A DNA stretch of 64,000 nt. Origin: an uncultured Paracoccaceae bacterium (GTDB lineage Bacteria; Pseudomonadota; Alphaproteobacteria; Rhodobacterales; Rhodobacteraceae). Location: assembly GCA_905182105.1 (NCBI GenBank), contig CAJJAR010000021.1, forward strand, positions 62,001 through 126,000, read 5' to 3'. Both the position numbers and the translations under genes were made by a program. Positions 36,279 to 46,566 of the stretch are shown here, piece by piece; position 1 is the first letter of the stretch, and the number at the start of each line of letters is the position of its first letter. The notes beneath the pieces were generated by a model, which had not been told where the DNA came from, ran no database searches, and saw nothing but the letters and a program-made list of their open reading frames with translations.

Positions 36279-37106
36279 ATGGCCGACACACTGATACACG
36301 ACCAAGATGCTGGAATTGAGCGTTTACTAGAGATCATGCGGCGATTGCGAGATCCAGAAAACGGGTGCCCATGGGACATCGAACAAACTTTTGATACGAT
36401 TGCACCTTACACAATCGAAGAAGCCTATGAAGTGGCTGACGCGATCGAGCGTAAGGATTGGCCTGAACTTGAAGGCGAACTGGGCGACCTCCTGCTGCAA
36501 ACAGTTTATCATACCGCAATGGGCGAAGAAGACGGGAACTTTAACTTCCAATCCGTTGTTCGCGCTATTTCGAATAAAATGGTTGCCCGTCACCCGCATG
36601 TGTTTGGCGATGAATTCCACGATAAATCTGCAGAACAGCAAACGCGCGATTGGGAAGCCATCAAAGCGGCCGAGCGTGCCGGCAAAAAGCAAGGCGGCGC
36701 TTTGGATGGCGTTGCGGTTGGCCTGCCATCTCTGCTTCGAGCATACAAACTTCAGAACCGCGCAGCGCGCGTCGGTTTCGATTGGCCAAGCACTGGTCAA
36801 GTTATCGATAAAATCCAAGAAGAAGCTGCTGAACTGGTGGAGGCACGTGACGAGCTAACCCACGAAGAAATGACTGAAGAGTTTGGTGATTTGATGTTTG
36901 TTATGGCCAACCTAGCGCGTCATCTCAAGATCGAGCCCGAAGAAGCGTTGCGCGCTGCAAACACTAAATTCACAAGGCGTTTTGAAGGTGTCGAAGCCAA
37001 ACTGGCTGAGATTGGCAAAACGCCCGCTCAAAGTGACCTTGCTGAAATGGACGCCCTTTGGGACGCCGTTAAAGTCGATGAGCGGAAAAACGGCACATCG
37101 ATGTAA
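36279..37106 (+). CDS. mazG: Nucleoside triphosphate pyrophosphohydrolase
   Basis: MazG hydrolyses all NTPs and dNTPs to the monophosphate and pyrophosphate, cleaning damaged nucleotides and lowering ppGpp signals. It has 275 residues and two MazG domains. The first has MRRLRDPENGCPWDIEQTF, then EEAYEVADAIE and ELGDLLLQTVYHT. The second, near residue 185, has IQEEAAELVEARDE and EEFGDLMFVMANLARH, carrying the E-x-x-E and E-x-x-D magnesium ligands. The ATG at 36279 follows GAGGG by 8 bases and is preferred over an upstream in-frame start. Confidence 0.95.
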   Translation: MADTLIHDQDAGIERLLEIMRRLRDPENGCPWDIEQTFDTIAPYTIEEAYEVADAIERKDWPELEGELGDLLLQTVYHTAMGEEDGNFNFQSVVRAISNKMVARHPHVFGDEFHDKSAEQQTRDWEAIKAAERAGKKQGGALDGVAVGLPSLLRAYKLQNRAARVGFDWPSTGQVIDKIQEEAAELVEARDELTHEEMTEEFGDLMFVMANLARHLKIEPEEALRAANTKFTRRFEGVEAKLAEIGKTPAQSDLAEMDALWDAVKVDERKNGTSM

Positions 37107-37177
37107 GCGCGGACTTCTTTCCTTAACTTATCTGCATGAACCGCTTATCTACTTGTGCAATCGAACCAACTTAGCCC

Positions 37178-38131
37178 ATGGATCCTGACATGCCTCCACG
37201 TAAGATCATTATCGATACGGACCCCGGACAGGACGACGCTGTTGCAATTCTATTAGCACTTGCTAGCCCTGAAGACATTGAAGTTCTGGGAATCACCGCT
37301 GTTGCAGGCAATGTGCCGCTAGAATTGACCCAAAAGAACGCACGGGTCGTGTGCGAACTGGCGGGCAAAACGGACGTACCAGTTTTTGCAGGTTGTGATC
37401 GCCCAATGGGACGTCAGCTTGTAACTGCGGAACATGTCCATGGAAAAACAGGGTTGGATGGCCCAAGCTTGCCTAATCCAGTTATGCCATTGCAGGACCA
37501 ACACGCCGTTGACTTCATCATAGATACGTTGCGCCGCGAGGATTCAGGAACTGTCACCTTGTGCGTACTGGGCCCTTTGACCAACATAGCTACGGCTTTC
37601 GAAAAAGCCCCTGATGTTATTGAGCGTGTTCAACAAATCATTCTAATGGGTGGTGCATATTTTGAGGTTGGAAATATTACACCTACTGCAGAGTTCAACA
37701 TTTACGTCGACCCAGAAGCTGCTGAAATAACGTTTAAAAGTGGTGTTGATATTGTTGTATTGCCACTCGACGTCACCCACAAGGCATTGGTCACTCAACC
37801 CAGAAATGACGCTTTCCGTGACCTTGATACCCCATCCGGTATCGCCGTTGCGCAAATGACCGATTTTTTCGAACGCTTCGACAAAGAAAAATATGGCTCA
37901 AGCGGAGCACCTTTACATGACCCATGCGTCACGGCCTATTTGATCGCCCCCGAATTGTTTTCAGGCCGCCATATTAACGTAGAAATCGAAACCCAATCCG
38001 ACTTGACCCGCGGAATGACAGTGGCCGATTGGTGGGGTGTTACAGACCGCCCAGCCAACGCGACATTCATTGGCGACTTGGACGCCGACGGATTCTTTGC
38101 ACTCTTGGTTGAGCGGATTGGCCGTCTGTGA
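37178..38131 (+). CDS. Inosine-uridine-type nucleoside hydrolase
   Basis: A 317-residue calcium-dependent N-ribohydrolase that splits nucleosides into base and ribose. The calcium site IIIDTDPGQDDAVAILLAL (residues ~9-27, D-x-D-x-x-x-D-D) is intact. VLGPLTNIATAFEKAP near 130, FNIYVDPEAAEI near 170 and the catalytic APLHDPCVTAYL near 243 are also present. It could start at the ATG at 37178 or at 37190. It overlaps the following GNAT gene by 4 bases (GTGA). Base preference is not evident. Confidence 0.93.
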   Translation: MDPDMPPRKIIIDTDPGQDDAVAILLALASPEDIEVLGITAVAGNVPLELTQKNARVVCELAGKTDVPVFAGCDRPMGRQLVTAEHVHGKTGLDGPSLPNPVMPLQDQHAVDFIIDTLRREDSGTVTLCVLGPLTNIATAFEKAPDVIERVQQIILMGGAYFEVGNITPTAEFNIYVDPEAAEITFKSGVDIVVLPLDVTHKALVTQPRNDAFRDLDTPSGIAVAQMTDFFERFDKEKYGSSGAPLHDPCVTAYLIAPELFSGRHINVEIETQSDLTRGMTVADWWGVTDRPANATFIGDLDADGFFALLVERIGRL

Positions 38132-38577
38132 GCGCTGTTCTCACACTTGGCAAACCCGAGCATCTTGAAAAATTGTTTTCATTGGTCACGTCCTATCACG
38201 CAGAAGCTGGCATTACACTATCGGACGAGGCACGCTTTGCAGGTGTAGCCCCGCTGCTTGAGGGCATACCACACGGCGTTGCTTACCTGATTGGACCACC
38301 ACGATCTCCCATCGGCTATATTATTATAACTTTTGGGTGGTCCTTAGAATTGGGTGGCACGGACGGAACTATCAATGAGTTCTACGTACGCTCTGGCGTG
38401 CGTGGGCGTGGTGTAGCAACCGAGACATTGCAAAAGCTGCCCAAAGCCCTGGGCGACGCCGGATTGGTTGCATTGCATCTGCAACTTAGCAATATTGACG
38501 ACACCAACAGACGGCTTTTCACCCGTGTAGGTTTTGCTGTGCGTGAAAACCACCATGTGATGACCCGCAAATTCTAA
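38128..38577 (+). CDS. GNAT family N-acetyltransferase
   Basis: A 149-residue acetyltransferase starting with GTG in a GTGA overlap with the nucleoside hydrolase. The acetyl-CoA-binding motif is VRSGVRGRGVATETLQ near residue 88 (R-x-x-G-x-A form), preceded by TINEFYVRS. LQLSNIDDTNRRLFTRVGF near 113 is the usual C-terminal helix. The substrate is unknown. Translational coupling to a nucleoside hydrolase is probably a convenience of the operon rather than a functional link. Confidence 0.87.
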   Translation: MSAVLTLGKPEHLEKLFSLVTSYHAEAGITLSDEARFAGVAPLLEGIPHGVAYLIGPPRSPIGYIIITFGWSLELGGTDGTINEFYVRSGVRGRGVATETLQKLPKALGDAGLVALHLQLSNIDDTNRRLFTRVGFAVRENHHVMTRKF

Positions 38578-38597
38578 CTTAGACTCAAGGTGTGCCA

Positions 38598-40010
38598 ATG
38601 CCACTTAATATTCCATTTGATAATACTTATGCAGGACTACCTGACGGCTTTTTTGTATCCCAAAATCCAACGCCTGTAAAAGCGCCCTCCTTGATCGCTT
38701 TCAATAAAGACTTGGCAAATTTGCTTGGTTTTGATGGTGGTGACATCGATGAAATGGCACAAACCTTTGCGGGCAATATTGTCCCAACGGGCGCTGCACC
38801 CCTTGCTCAGTTGTATGCGGGTCACCAATTCGGAAACTACAATCCGCAATTGGGAGATGGCCGCGCCGTCTTGCTGGGTGAAGTCGTTGGCACTGATGGT
38901 TTGCGCCGTGACATTCAGTTGAAAGGCTCCGGTCCCACACCATACAGTCGTAATGGTGATGGCCGTGCGTGGCTTGGCCCAGTATTACGAGAATACGTTG
39001 TTTCCGAAGCGATGCACGCTCTTGGCATTCCGACAACACGCGCTTTAGCAGCTGTACAAACAGGTGAACCCGTGTTCCGCGAATCTGCGTTTCCGGGTGC
39101 AGTGTTGACACGTGTTGCGCGCAGCCACTTGCGGGTTGGTACATTTCAGGTATTTGCCCATCGCGGTCGACTAGATGACCTTCAAACTCTTACGGACTAT
39201 GCCATCCAACGCCACTACCCTGATGCAACGGGCCCAATGGATTTGCTTCGCTCGGTCTGTGCCGCCCAAGCTGAATTGATACCGGCGTGGATGTCAGTCG
39301 GGTTCATTCACGGCGTCATGAATACTGACAACTGCTCCATAAGCGGTGAAACCATCGACTACGGCCCTTGTGCTTTTATGGACGCCTATTCTGAACGACG
39401 TGTCTTTAGTTCAATCGATCGTGGAGCACGTTATGCCTTCGCAAACCAACCAGACATTGCGGTTTGGAACATGGCGCAGCTTGCGACCTCGCTTTTACAA
39501 TTGGCTACTGACAAAGAGCGTGCAGTTGAAGAAGCAACCGCGATTGTCCATGCTATGCCAGCGCAGCTTGAAGCTGATTGGCTAAAGAGATTTGGCGCGA
39601 AAATTGGGCTTGCTGCCGCGACACCATCGGATCATGTAATGATCGAAGGTTTGCTCCAATTGATGGAAAAAGATGGTTCTGATTTCACAAATACCTTTGC
39701 AGCGCTTGGAACTGAATCCGCACGTGATCAGTTTCTAGATCGTAAAGCGTTCGATGCTTGGGCTGTTACTTGGAATGCTCGACTTACTCATGAGGCCGGT
39801 CCGAATGCTATCATGGCAGCCGCGAACCCAGTTATCATCCCACGCAATCATCGGATTGAAGAAATGATTCAAGCCGCTGTCGCCGGAGACTTGGCCCCAT
39901 TCGAGCGATTAAATAAGGCGCTCGCGACCCCCTTCGAGGCCATTGATGATGATCTGCACCGCGCACCATCGGCCGCACAAATCGTACCAGCTACGTTCTG
40001 TGGGACCTAA
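38598..40010 (+). CDS. selO: Protein adenylyltransferase SelO (YdiU)
   Basis: SelO is a pseudokinase-fold enzyme that transfers AMP from ATP to Ser, Thr or Tyr of target proteins and takes part in redox stress responses. It has 470 residues, close to family size. LYAGHQFGNYNPQLGDGRA near residue 73 and QLKGSGPTPYSRNGDGRAWLG near 112 are diagnostic. HGVMNTDNCSISGETIDYGP near 236 carries the Asn/Asp metal ligands. The C-terminus ends FCGT, with Cys at the place where animal SelO has selenocysteine. Start: ATG at 38598; GTG at 38592 is also possible. It converges with the EamA gene with a 4-base overlap. Confidence 0.95.
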   Translation: MPLNIPFDNTYAGLPDGFFVSQNPTPVKAPSLIAFNKDLANLLGFDGGDIDEMAQTFAGNIVPTGAAPLAQLYAGHQFGNYNPQLGDGRAVLLGEVVGTDGLRRDIQLKGSGPTPYSRNGDGRAWLGPVLREYVVSEAMHALGIPTTRALAAVQTGEPVFRESAFPGAVLTRVARSHLRVGTFQVFAHRGRLDDLQTLTDYAIQRHYPDATGPMDLLRSVCAAQAELIPAWMSVGFIHGVMNTDNCSISGETIDYGPCAFMDAYSERRVFSSIDRGARYAFANQPDIAVWNMAQLATSLLQLATDKERAVEEATAIVHAMPAQLEADWLKRFGAKIGLAAATPSDHVMIEGLLQLMEKDGSDFTNTFAALGTESARDQFLDRKAFDAWAVTWNARLTHEAGPNAIMAAANPVIIPRNHRIEEMIQAAVAGDLAPFERLNKALATPFEAIDDDLHRAPSAAQIVPATFCGT

Positions 40011-40942
40011 CGGCGGTTTATCAAAAAGATGCCGGCTGCAACCAATCCAAGTGCCATCCAAATTTGAACCCCAATCTGTTCGTCCAACAGTAGCCAGCCC
40101 AAGATCACTGCAAACACTGGTGACAAAAAGCTAAATGAAGCTACAGAAGATGCTGGATACATTTTCATCAGCGAAAACCAGATTAAAAAGCCAAAGCTGG
40201 CAACAGCGAAGATCTGAAATAACATTCCTGCAATGTGGATTGGTTCAATTTCGCGCATAAACCCACCAAAAAACGGGGCTGCGAACAACAACAATGGTGC
40301 TGACACGATCAGTTGCCAGATCAGTTGCTGTTCGGCGGACACCTCAGACAAAGGCGTTATACGCACACATAGCGCTATGCCAGCCCAACTAAGTGCCGCA
40401 CCCAAAGCCAGCAGGTCACCGAGAAGAATAGCCTCGCCAGAGCTACGGTCCAAAACGGCTAAAGCAACACCTGCCATTGCCAAGCCAAGGCCAAGTGTAC
40501 GCAGGCCCGAAAGTCGTTCACCCGGCAAAAGAACGTGTGCAAACAGAGCCAGCCAAACTGGCATCGAATAAAAGATGATCGAAGCTCGTGAAACCGTGGT
40601 CAAATCCAATGCTGTAAACAGACACATGAATTCAAACGTGAACAAGAGACCCGAGACAATTCCGCCTATCAAAGCCGCGCGCGGCAGCTTGATCCCTACC
40701 CCTCGCCAATACATCCAAACCATCAGAACCAGCATTGCACCTAACGACCGGACCCCAGCGCCAAACACCGGCTCGAACCCACCGGTCGTGACTTTGACGA
40801 CAACCTGATTAAAAGCCAAATGCAGTGCAAATAGAGACAGCGCGACTGTCCCAAAGGTGTCCATTTGTTTTTTGCGTTTCATGAATGCAAAAGGCCGCGC
40901 AAAGTTCCGGTTGTCAATGTGGGGTGTTGCGAGTGTCATCAC
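40007..40942 (-). CDS. EamA (DMT) family transporter
   Basis: A ~311-residue inner-membrane protein with ten hydrophobic segments arranged as two EamA repeats. Segments start at VALSLFALHLAFNQVVV and end at WMALGLVAAGIFLINRR. The central ERLSGLRTLGLGLAMAGVAL and C-terminal SFSFLSPVFAVILGWLLLDE are typical of this drug/metabolite transporter group. The substrate is unknown. The start is uncertain: ATGs at 40942, 40882 and 40864 are in frame, and the last (MDTFGTVAL) would remove a polar leader not usual for the family. A strong terminator lies just upstream. Confidence 0.86.
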   Translation of the reverse strand: MMTLATPHIDNRNFARPFAFMKRKKQMDTFGTVALSLFALHLAFNQVVVKVTTGGFEPVFGAGVRSLGAMLVLMVWMYWRGVGIKLPRAALIGGIVSGLLFTFEFMCLFTALDLTTVSRASIIFYSMPVWLALFAHVLLPGERLSGLRTLGLGLAMAGVALAVLDRSSGEAILLGDLLALGAALSWAGIALCVRITPLSEVSAEQQLIWQLIVSAPLLLFAAPFFGGFMREIEPIHIAGMLFQIFAVASFGFLIWFSLMKMYPASSVASFSFLSPVFAVILGWLLLDEQIGVQIWMALGLVAAGIFLINRR

Positions 40943-40962
40943 AAACAGAAACCATCAAAACG

Positions 40963-40996
40963 AAAAACGCCGGAGCAACCAAATGCTCAGGCGTTT
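40963..40996 (-). terminator. Intrinsic terminator of the DEAD-box helicase gene
   Basis: On the minus strand a 12-base-pair stem with one mismatch (AAACGCC...GGCGTTT ends, GAGCA/TGCTC inside) closes a 6-base loop and runs into TTTTTCGTTTTG. It lies 12 bases after the helicase stop and 23 bases before the EamA start, and so separates the two genes. Confidence 0.82.
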
Positions 40997-41007
40997 CCTA
41001 TACTAAG

Positions 41008-42333
41008 TTAGGAAGCAGCTGAACCGCCACCTGCACCGCCACCAGAACGACGACGTTGACCTCCACCGCCACCTGGCTTGCCTCCAGCTCCTGGACGACC
41101 ACCGCCGCCAGAACGACCGCCGCCGCCACCTGGGCGACCGCCGCCTGGGCGACCACGACCACCGCCACCGCCACGCTGCTTTGGTTTTACTTCTTCCGAA
41201 GGCTCCCACATACGACCAGAAGCCACCGGAATAGTCATTTTCATGGTCTTTTGGATGTCCTTCAATTCTTTCATCTCGTCTGGTGCGCAGAATGCGATTG
41301 CAGCGCCATCCTTACCTGCACGTGCAGTACGACCAATACGGTGAACATAGTTGTCCGGTACGTTTGGCAATTCGTAGTTATAAACGTGTTTCACATCTGG
41401 AATGTCCAAACCACGAGCCGCAACATCTGTAGCCACCAACACTTTGATCTGGCCCGCTTTAAACGCAGCAATCGCGCGATCACGTTGACCTTGGGATTTG
41501 TTGCCGTGGATCGACCCCGCAGCATAACCCGCTTTTTCCAAAGTTTTAGAAAGCTTCTCCATACCGTGTTTTGTACGACCAAATACTAAAGCACGTTCGT
41601 CACGGTGTTTGTCCAACATTTCGATCAAAAGTTTAGATTTCTCAGCCTTCGCAATGAAGTGGATTTCCTGGGTGACTTTGTCTGCCACTTTCCCTGGAGG
41701 TGAAACTTCGATGCGAATCGGGCTTGTCAGATAGCTGTTTGCGATCTCGTTCATTTGTTTTGGCATTGTGGCCGAGAACAACATTGTTTGACGGTCTTTT
41801 GGCAACATCGATGAAATACGGCGCAATGCGTGGATAAAGCCAAGATCCAACATTTGGTCGGCTTCATCCAAAACAAGAAACGATGTTTCTTGCAGGTTCA
41901 ACGCACGGCGTTCCATCAAATCGATCAAACGGCCCGGTGTAGCAACCAAAAGATCTATACCACGTTCAACACGGTTAATCTGTGCTTTGATTGATTGACC
42001 ACCAACGACAAGGCCTGTTTTCAGCGGCGTGCCATCAGCCAACGTTTTCAAGGTTGCAGCAATTTGGCTGGCCAATTCGCGCGTTGGTGCAAGGATCAAA
42101 CCCCGTACGGTTTTTGGAGCAGGTTTGCCGCCCGCTTCCATCATTTTCGCAATCAACGGCACACCAAAAGCAGCTGTCTTACCTGTACCCGTTTGGGCAA
42201 GGCCCATAACATCACGCCCGTTCATTGCATGTGGGATTGCTTGTTTCTGGATAGGTGTTGGATCTTTTAGACCCATCTCATGTAACCGTTTAACCAGTTG
42301 GTCTGGCAGGCCCATCATTTCAAAATCGCTCAT
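41008..42333 (-). CDS. rhlE: DEAD-box RNA helicase (RhlE type) with Gly/Arg-rich tail
   Basis: An ATP-dependent RNA helicase of 441 residues. In order: Q motif PTPIQKQAIPHA, Walker A AQTGTGKTAAFG, PTRELASQ, DEAD as FLVLDEADQMLD, SAT as LFSATMPKQM, and HRIGRTARAGKDG near residue 328. The last ~60 residues are almost only Gly, Arg and Pro (RGGGGG and RPGGG repeats), an RNA-binding disordered tail. The ATG at 42333 is chosen for the AAAGGAA site before it and because the further 69 open codons upstream look non-coding. Likely jobs are ribosome assembly and mRNA turnover, often cold-induced; regulation is not visible. Confidence 0.94.
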   Translation of the reverse strand: MSDFEMMGLPDQLVKRLHEMGLKDPTPIQKQAIPHAMNGRDVMGLAQTGTGKTAAFGVPLIAKMMEAGGKPAPKTVRGLILAPTRELASQIAATLKTLADGTPLKTGLVVGGQSIKAQINRVERGIDLLVATPGRLIDLMERRALNLQETSFLVLDEADQMLDLGFIHALRRISSMLPKDRQTMLFSATMPKQMNEIANSYLTSPIRIEVSPPGKVADKVTQEIHFIAKAEKSKLLIEMLDKHRDERALVFGRTKHGMEKLSKTLEKAGYAAGSIHGNKSQGQRDRAIAAFKAGQIKVLVATDVAARGLDIPDVKHVYNYELPNVPDNYVHRIGRTARAGKDGAAIAFCAPDEMKELKDIQKTMKMTIPVASGRMWEPSEEVKPKQRGGGGGRGRPGGGRPGGGGGRSGGGGRPGAGGKPGGGGGQRRRSGGGAGGGSAAS

Positions 42334-42647
42334 TGTATTCCTTTGGCCCACCCCGAAAAGGAGTGAACACGTCATAAGGTCACTCAGACGGATCACGTTC
42401 CAAGGCCAACTGCCTATGGTACGTCCACTGCGCTGTGCCCCACGCGTGATTTTGGGATCAAAGGCTATACTGCTGACGTCGAGCTTTCTCGTACGTTCAT
42501 ATGACTGCTCACGCGGCAGACAGCATAGCTTGGGGCTCACATGAGGGGTGACGGGTGATAAGTCAAGCGAAACGCCAATTGTCTACTGGCTCATGTGTGT
42601 AAAGGTCGCTAAGTTGGAAACCCAGGATACGACAGATTGAGATCACT
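42334..42647. other. Divergent intergenic region between rhlE and the Fur-family gene
   Basis: This 314-base stretch holds the promoters of two divergent genes and, for rhlE, possibly a long 5' leader. A TTGACT hexamer on the minus strand near 42563 is a possible -35, but no convincing -10 follows. I find no gene, palindromic Fur-type box or repeat that I can support. Confidence 0.4.
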
Positions 42648-43058
42648 ATGCACCGACCCATCATCGCCCGTTGCGAGGCCAAAGGCCTTCGTATGACCAC
42701 ACCCCGCCGTGTCATTGCACAGGTATTGCAAGACAGCGATGATCACCCTGACGTGGAAGAACTGTATGCAAGGTCAAATGCCGTTGATGAAGGTATTTCA
42801 ATCGCCACAGTATACCGCACAGTCAAACTGTTTGAAGAAGCGGGTATTTTGGACAAGCTAGAATTTGGTGGCGGGCGCGCGCGTTATGAAGATGCAGAGC
42901 GCGAACACCATGACCACCTAATCGATATGAATTCGGGTGAAGTCATTGAATTCGTGGATCCAGACATCGAAGCCCTTCAAGAAAAAATAGCCGCCAAGTT
43001 GGGCTACGAACTACGCGGTCACCGCCTTGAGCTATACGGCGTTCCTAAAAAGCCCTGA
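42648..43058 (+). CDS. fur: Fur-family metalloregulator (Fur/Mur)
   Basis: A 136-residue metal-responsive repressor. The winged-helix recognition part is GISIATVYRTVKLFEEAGI near residue 48, and the metal-binding part is EREHHDHLIDMNSGEVIEF near 83. The C-terminal C-x-x-C zinc sites of many Fur proteins are absent, as usual in alphaproteobacteria. There, the Fur orthologue often senses manganese (Mur), while iron is sensed by Irr/RirA. By that precedent manganese is the likely signal, but residues alone do not settle it. It lacks the H-x-H haem motif pattern expected of Irr. Confidence 0.9.
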   Translation: MHRPIIARCEAKGLRMTTPRRVIAQVLQDSDDHPDVEELYARSNAVDEGISIATVYRTVKLFEEAGILDKLEFGGGRARYEDAEREHHDHLIDMNSGEVIEFVDPDIEALQEKIAAKLGYELRGHRLELYGVPKKP

Positions 43059-43144
43059 CGGCATATTCATCGCTCACCGATGGACAAGCCTGAAACACAG
43101 GCATAAGCCAAGCCTGAACACTCTCATTCGTTAGGCTAAAACCC

Positions 43145-44014
43145 ATGGAAAATTTACGCGGTGCGGCCTTGATGATCTTGGCTATGTTTGGCTTTGCAGT
43201 CGAAGACATGATGGTCAAAGTCATTTCTGTTGATATGCCAACAGGCCAAATCATCTTTTTACTGGGTGGTGGTGGTGCCATCGTCTTTGGCATTTTGTGT
43301 CGTATTCAAGAGCAACCGCTGTTTGAGCGAAAGATGCTGTCTCGTCCCATTTTGTTGCGGTCTCTTGCCGAACTGGTAGGCACATTGGGCTACGTAACTG
43401 CTATCACGCTAACGCCCATTTCAACAGCCTCTGCCATTTTACAAGCAACCCCACTTCTCGTTACTTTGGGTGCCGCTGTACTTTTTGGTGAGATGGTGGG
43501 CTGGCGCCGTTGGTCTGCGATCTTTATTGGGTTCTTTGGTGTGCTATTGATTATACGCCCCGGTACCGATGGATTTGATCATCTTTCCTTGATTACCTTA
43601 GTTGGCGTGCTCGGCCTTGCAGGGCGCGATTTGGCTACGCGCGGCGTTCCGAAAGATACATCATCCATGCAACTAAGCTTCCTTGCGTTTCTAACTTTGG
43701 TTCCTGCCTCAATGATCCTATCATTGGGTGCACAAACACAGTGGATTGCGCCAACGCAGACCATTTGGTTGCTGGTGATAGGGGCAACGATCATCACCGC
43801 CCTTGCCTATTACGCCATTGTCGCTGCCATGCGTGTTGGTGAAATCAGTTTCGTCACTCCATTCCGTTACACCCGTTTGATTTTCGCACTGATCTTTGGA
43901 ATCGTGATCTTTGGCGAGCGCCCCGATGTGTTAACGCTAACAGGTTCGGCGATCATCGTGTTATCAGGCATTTACACAGTTTGGCGCGAAAGACGTATAA
44001 AGCAGGCTATTTAG
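43145..44014 (+). CDS. EamA (DMT) family transporter
   Basis: A 289-residue inner-membrane transporter with ten hydrophobic segments in two EamA repeats. Typical pieces are LTPISTASAILQATPLLVTLGAAVLFGE (split near residue 90-117), FIGFFGVLLIIRPG near 130 and EISFVTPFRYTRLIFALIFG near 236. RPG/RYTRL places it among the group often annotated as S-adenosylmethionine or cysteine-type permeases, without proof of substrate. It stands alone between fur and eno. Confidence 0.88.
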   Translation: MENLRGAALMILAMFGFAVEDMMVKVISVDMPTGQIIFLLGGGGAIVFGILCRIQEQPLFERKMLSRPILLRSLAELVGTLGYVTAITLTPISTASAILQATPLLVTLGAAVLFGEMVGWRRWSAIFIGFFGVLLIIRPGTDGFDHLSLITLVGVLGLAGRDLATRGVPKDTSSMQLSFLAFLTLVPASMILSLGAQTQWIAPTQTIWLLVIGATIITALAYYAIVAAMRVGEISFVTPFRYTRLIFALIFGIVIFGERPDVLTLTGSAIIVLSGIYTVWRERRIKQAI

Positions 44015-44068
44015 TCGCTAAAATGGAATTTTTCGTCGCAAATATGCGTCAAACCCCTTTTACAAAAA

Positions 44069-45396
<1,328 letters not shown>

Positions 45397-45404
45397 GTGA
45401 TTTC

Positions 45405-45434
45405 ACATGCGGGCGGCACGGATCGCCCGCATGT
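45405..45434. terminator. Strong hairpin after eno
   Basis: A perfect 11-base-pair stem (ACATGCGGGCG / CGCCCGCATGT) closes an 8-base loop between the convergent eno and FAD-oxidase genes. No T-run follows on either side, so it may stop transcription weakly or protect mRNA 3' ends. Confidence 0.6.
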
Positions 45435-45444
45435 ATCCCATCAA

Positions 45445-46521
45445 TCAAACGTCCTGAAATCGATCAGGGCGATAGTTGGCGATGAGACCCGCGTGATAAT
45501 TGCTGGTCGCCTTATCCAAAACCTCACCTGCTAAAATTTCTGCCATAATCGGTGCTAGTGTTATGCCGGAATGCATGACAGCTGCGAACACGCCATTTGG
45601 CCCACAGGCTCCAACAACGGGCAAGCCATCTTTGGGCACAGGGCGTTGAGCAAACGCCACCTCCTCCCAATGCAAGTCGATTGATGGGATCAATGCATTC
45701 AAACGCTCCATTGCCTCGTCTGCAAGGGCATCGGGGCGACTTGTAACATGGGTTTGAGTGTCTGATTGATGAGAAGCCACTGTCGGGGCTAAAATATGCC
45801 CACTCGGCAATTGGCGGAACTCTTGACTTGGGGCAACCAACACATGCGATAGGATTGGCTTTACGGCTTGGCTGCGCATCATCAGCCCCGGACGCAGTAA
45901 CATTGGCAGTTCAACATCTAACAACGCCAACAGTTTGGAGCTTCCAGTGCCGCCCGCCACGATAACGCGGTCTGCGGGGATGACACCGCCGATCGTCGAG
46001 ACACCGACAACTTGACCGCCTTTCGTTTCTATGCCCTCAACAAGGCAGCCCGTAATCAAACGTGCACCTGAAGCTGCGAGTAAATCTGCACATATCTGCA
46101 CACCATCAACAGCGGCTTCTTGGGGGAAATACAATGCGCGTTGGGGGGGCACTACAGCCGGTTCAAGCTGTTGAAATTGTGAGTTATTCAACACTTCGAC
46201 GTCATATCCCATCGCTTCTAAATCGGCGGCTTGGGTGTCAAAGGAATCGCCTTGTTCTTCCCAACATAAACACCCCGACCACGTGATTGCATTGGTGTGC
46301 AGTGCGTCATTCAACCGTCTGTAGCTGGCAATGCCTTCAGCGCGGATATCGTGATGCGACTTATCTAAGTAAAAGCTGGCGTTCGCCCAGCCAAAGGAAC
46401 GTCCTGTCGCTCCTGCCGCAGGTCCACTGGCGTCTATGACCGTTACGTCCACACCTTGTTGGGACAAGGTGAATGCGAGGCTTGCACCAACGATCCCTGC
46501 TCCAATTATGACAACCTGCAT
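45445..46521 (-). CDS. FAD-dependent amine oxidase (DadA-like)
   Basis: A 358-residue flavoprotein of the DAO family, which oxidises amino acids or N-methylated glycines. The dinucleotide-binding motif is at the N-terminus (VVIIGAGIVGASLAF, residues 2-16), with VIDASGPAAGATGRSFGWANA near 30-50. VPADRVIVAGG-type GVIPADRVIVAGGTGSS is near 205, and the C-terminal GVFAAVMHSGITLAPIMAE closes the FAD site. The ATG at 46521 with AAGGAAG before it is preferred over the longer open frame. D-amino acids, sarcosine or proline could be substrates. Confidence 0.88.
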   Translation of the reverse strand: MQVVIIGAGIVGASLAFTLSQQGVDVTVIDASGPAAGATGRSFGWANASFYLDKSHHDIRAEGIASYRRLNDALHTNAITWSGCLCWEEQGDSFDTQAADLEAMGYDVEVLNNSQFQQLEPAVVPPQRALYFPQEAAVDGVQICADLLAASGARLITGCLVEGIETKGGQVVGVSTIGGVIPADRVIVAGGTGSSKLLALLDVELPMLLRPGLMMRSQAVKPILSHVLVAPSQEFRQLPSGHILAPTVASHQSDTQTHVTSRPDALADEAMERLNALIPSIDLHWEEVAFAQRPVPKDGLPVVGACGPNGVFAAVMHSGITLAPIMAEILAGEVLDKATSNYHAGLIANYRPDRFQDV

Positions 46522-46566
46522 TGCGATCTTCCTTGCGTTGCTTTGAGGCCAGCATAAGATAGCAGG

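Noticed and set aside
41056-41344. Pro-rich and Thr/Trp-rich open frames opposite the helicase tail
   Set aside because: They are antisense readings of the Gly/Arg-rich repeat codons without initiation signals.
42334-42540. 69-codon N-terminal extension of the DEAD-box helicase
   Set aside because: It lies beyond a good ribosome-binding site at 42333, looks non-coding (Cys/Arg-rich), and would be foreign to the family.
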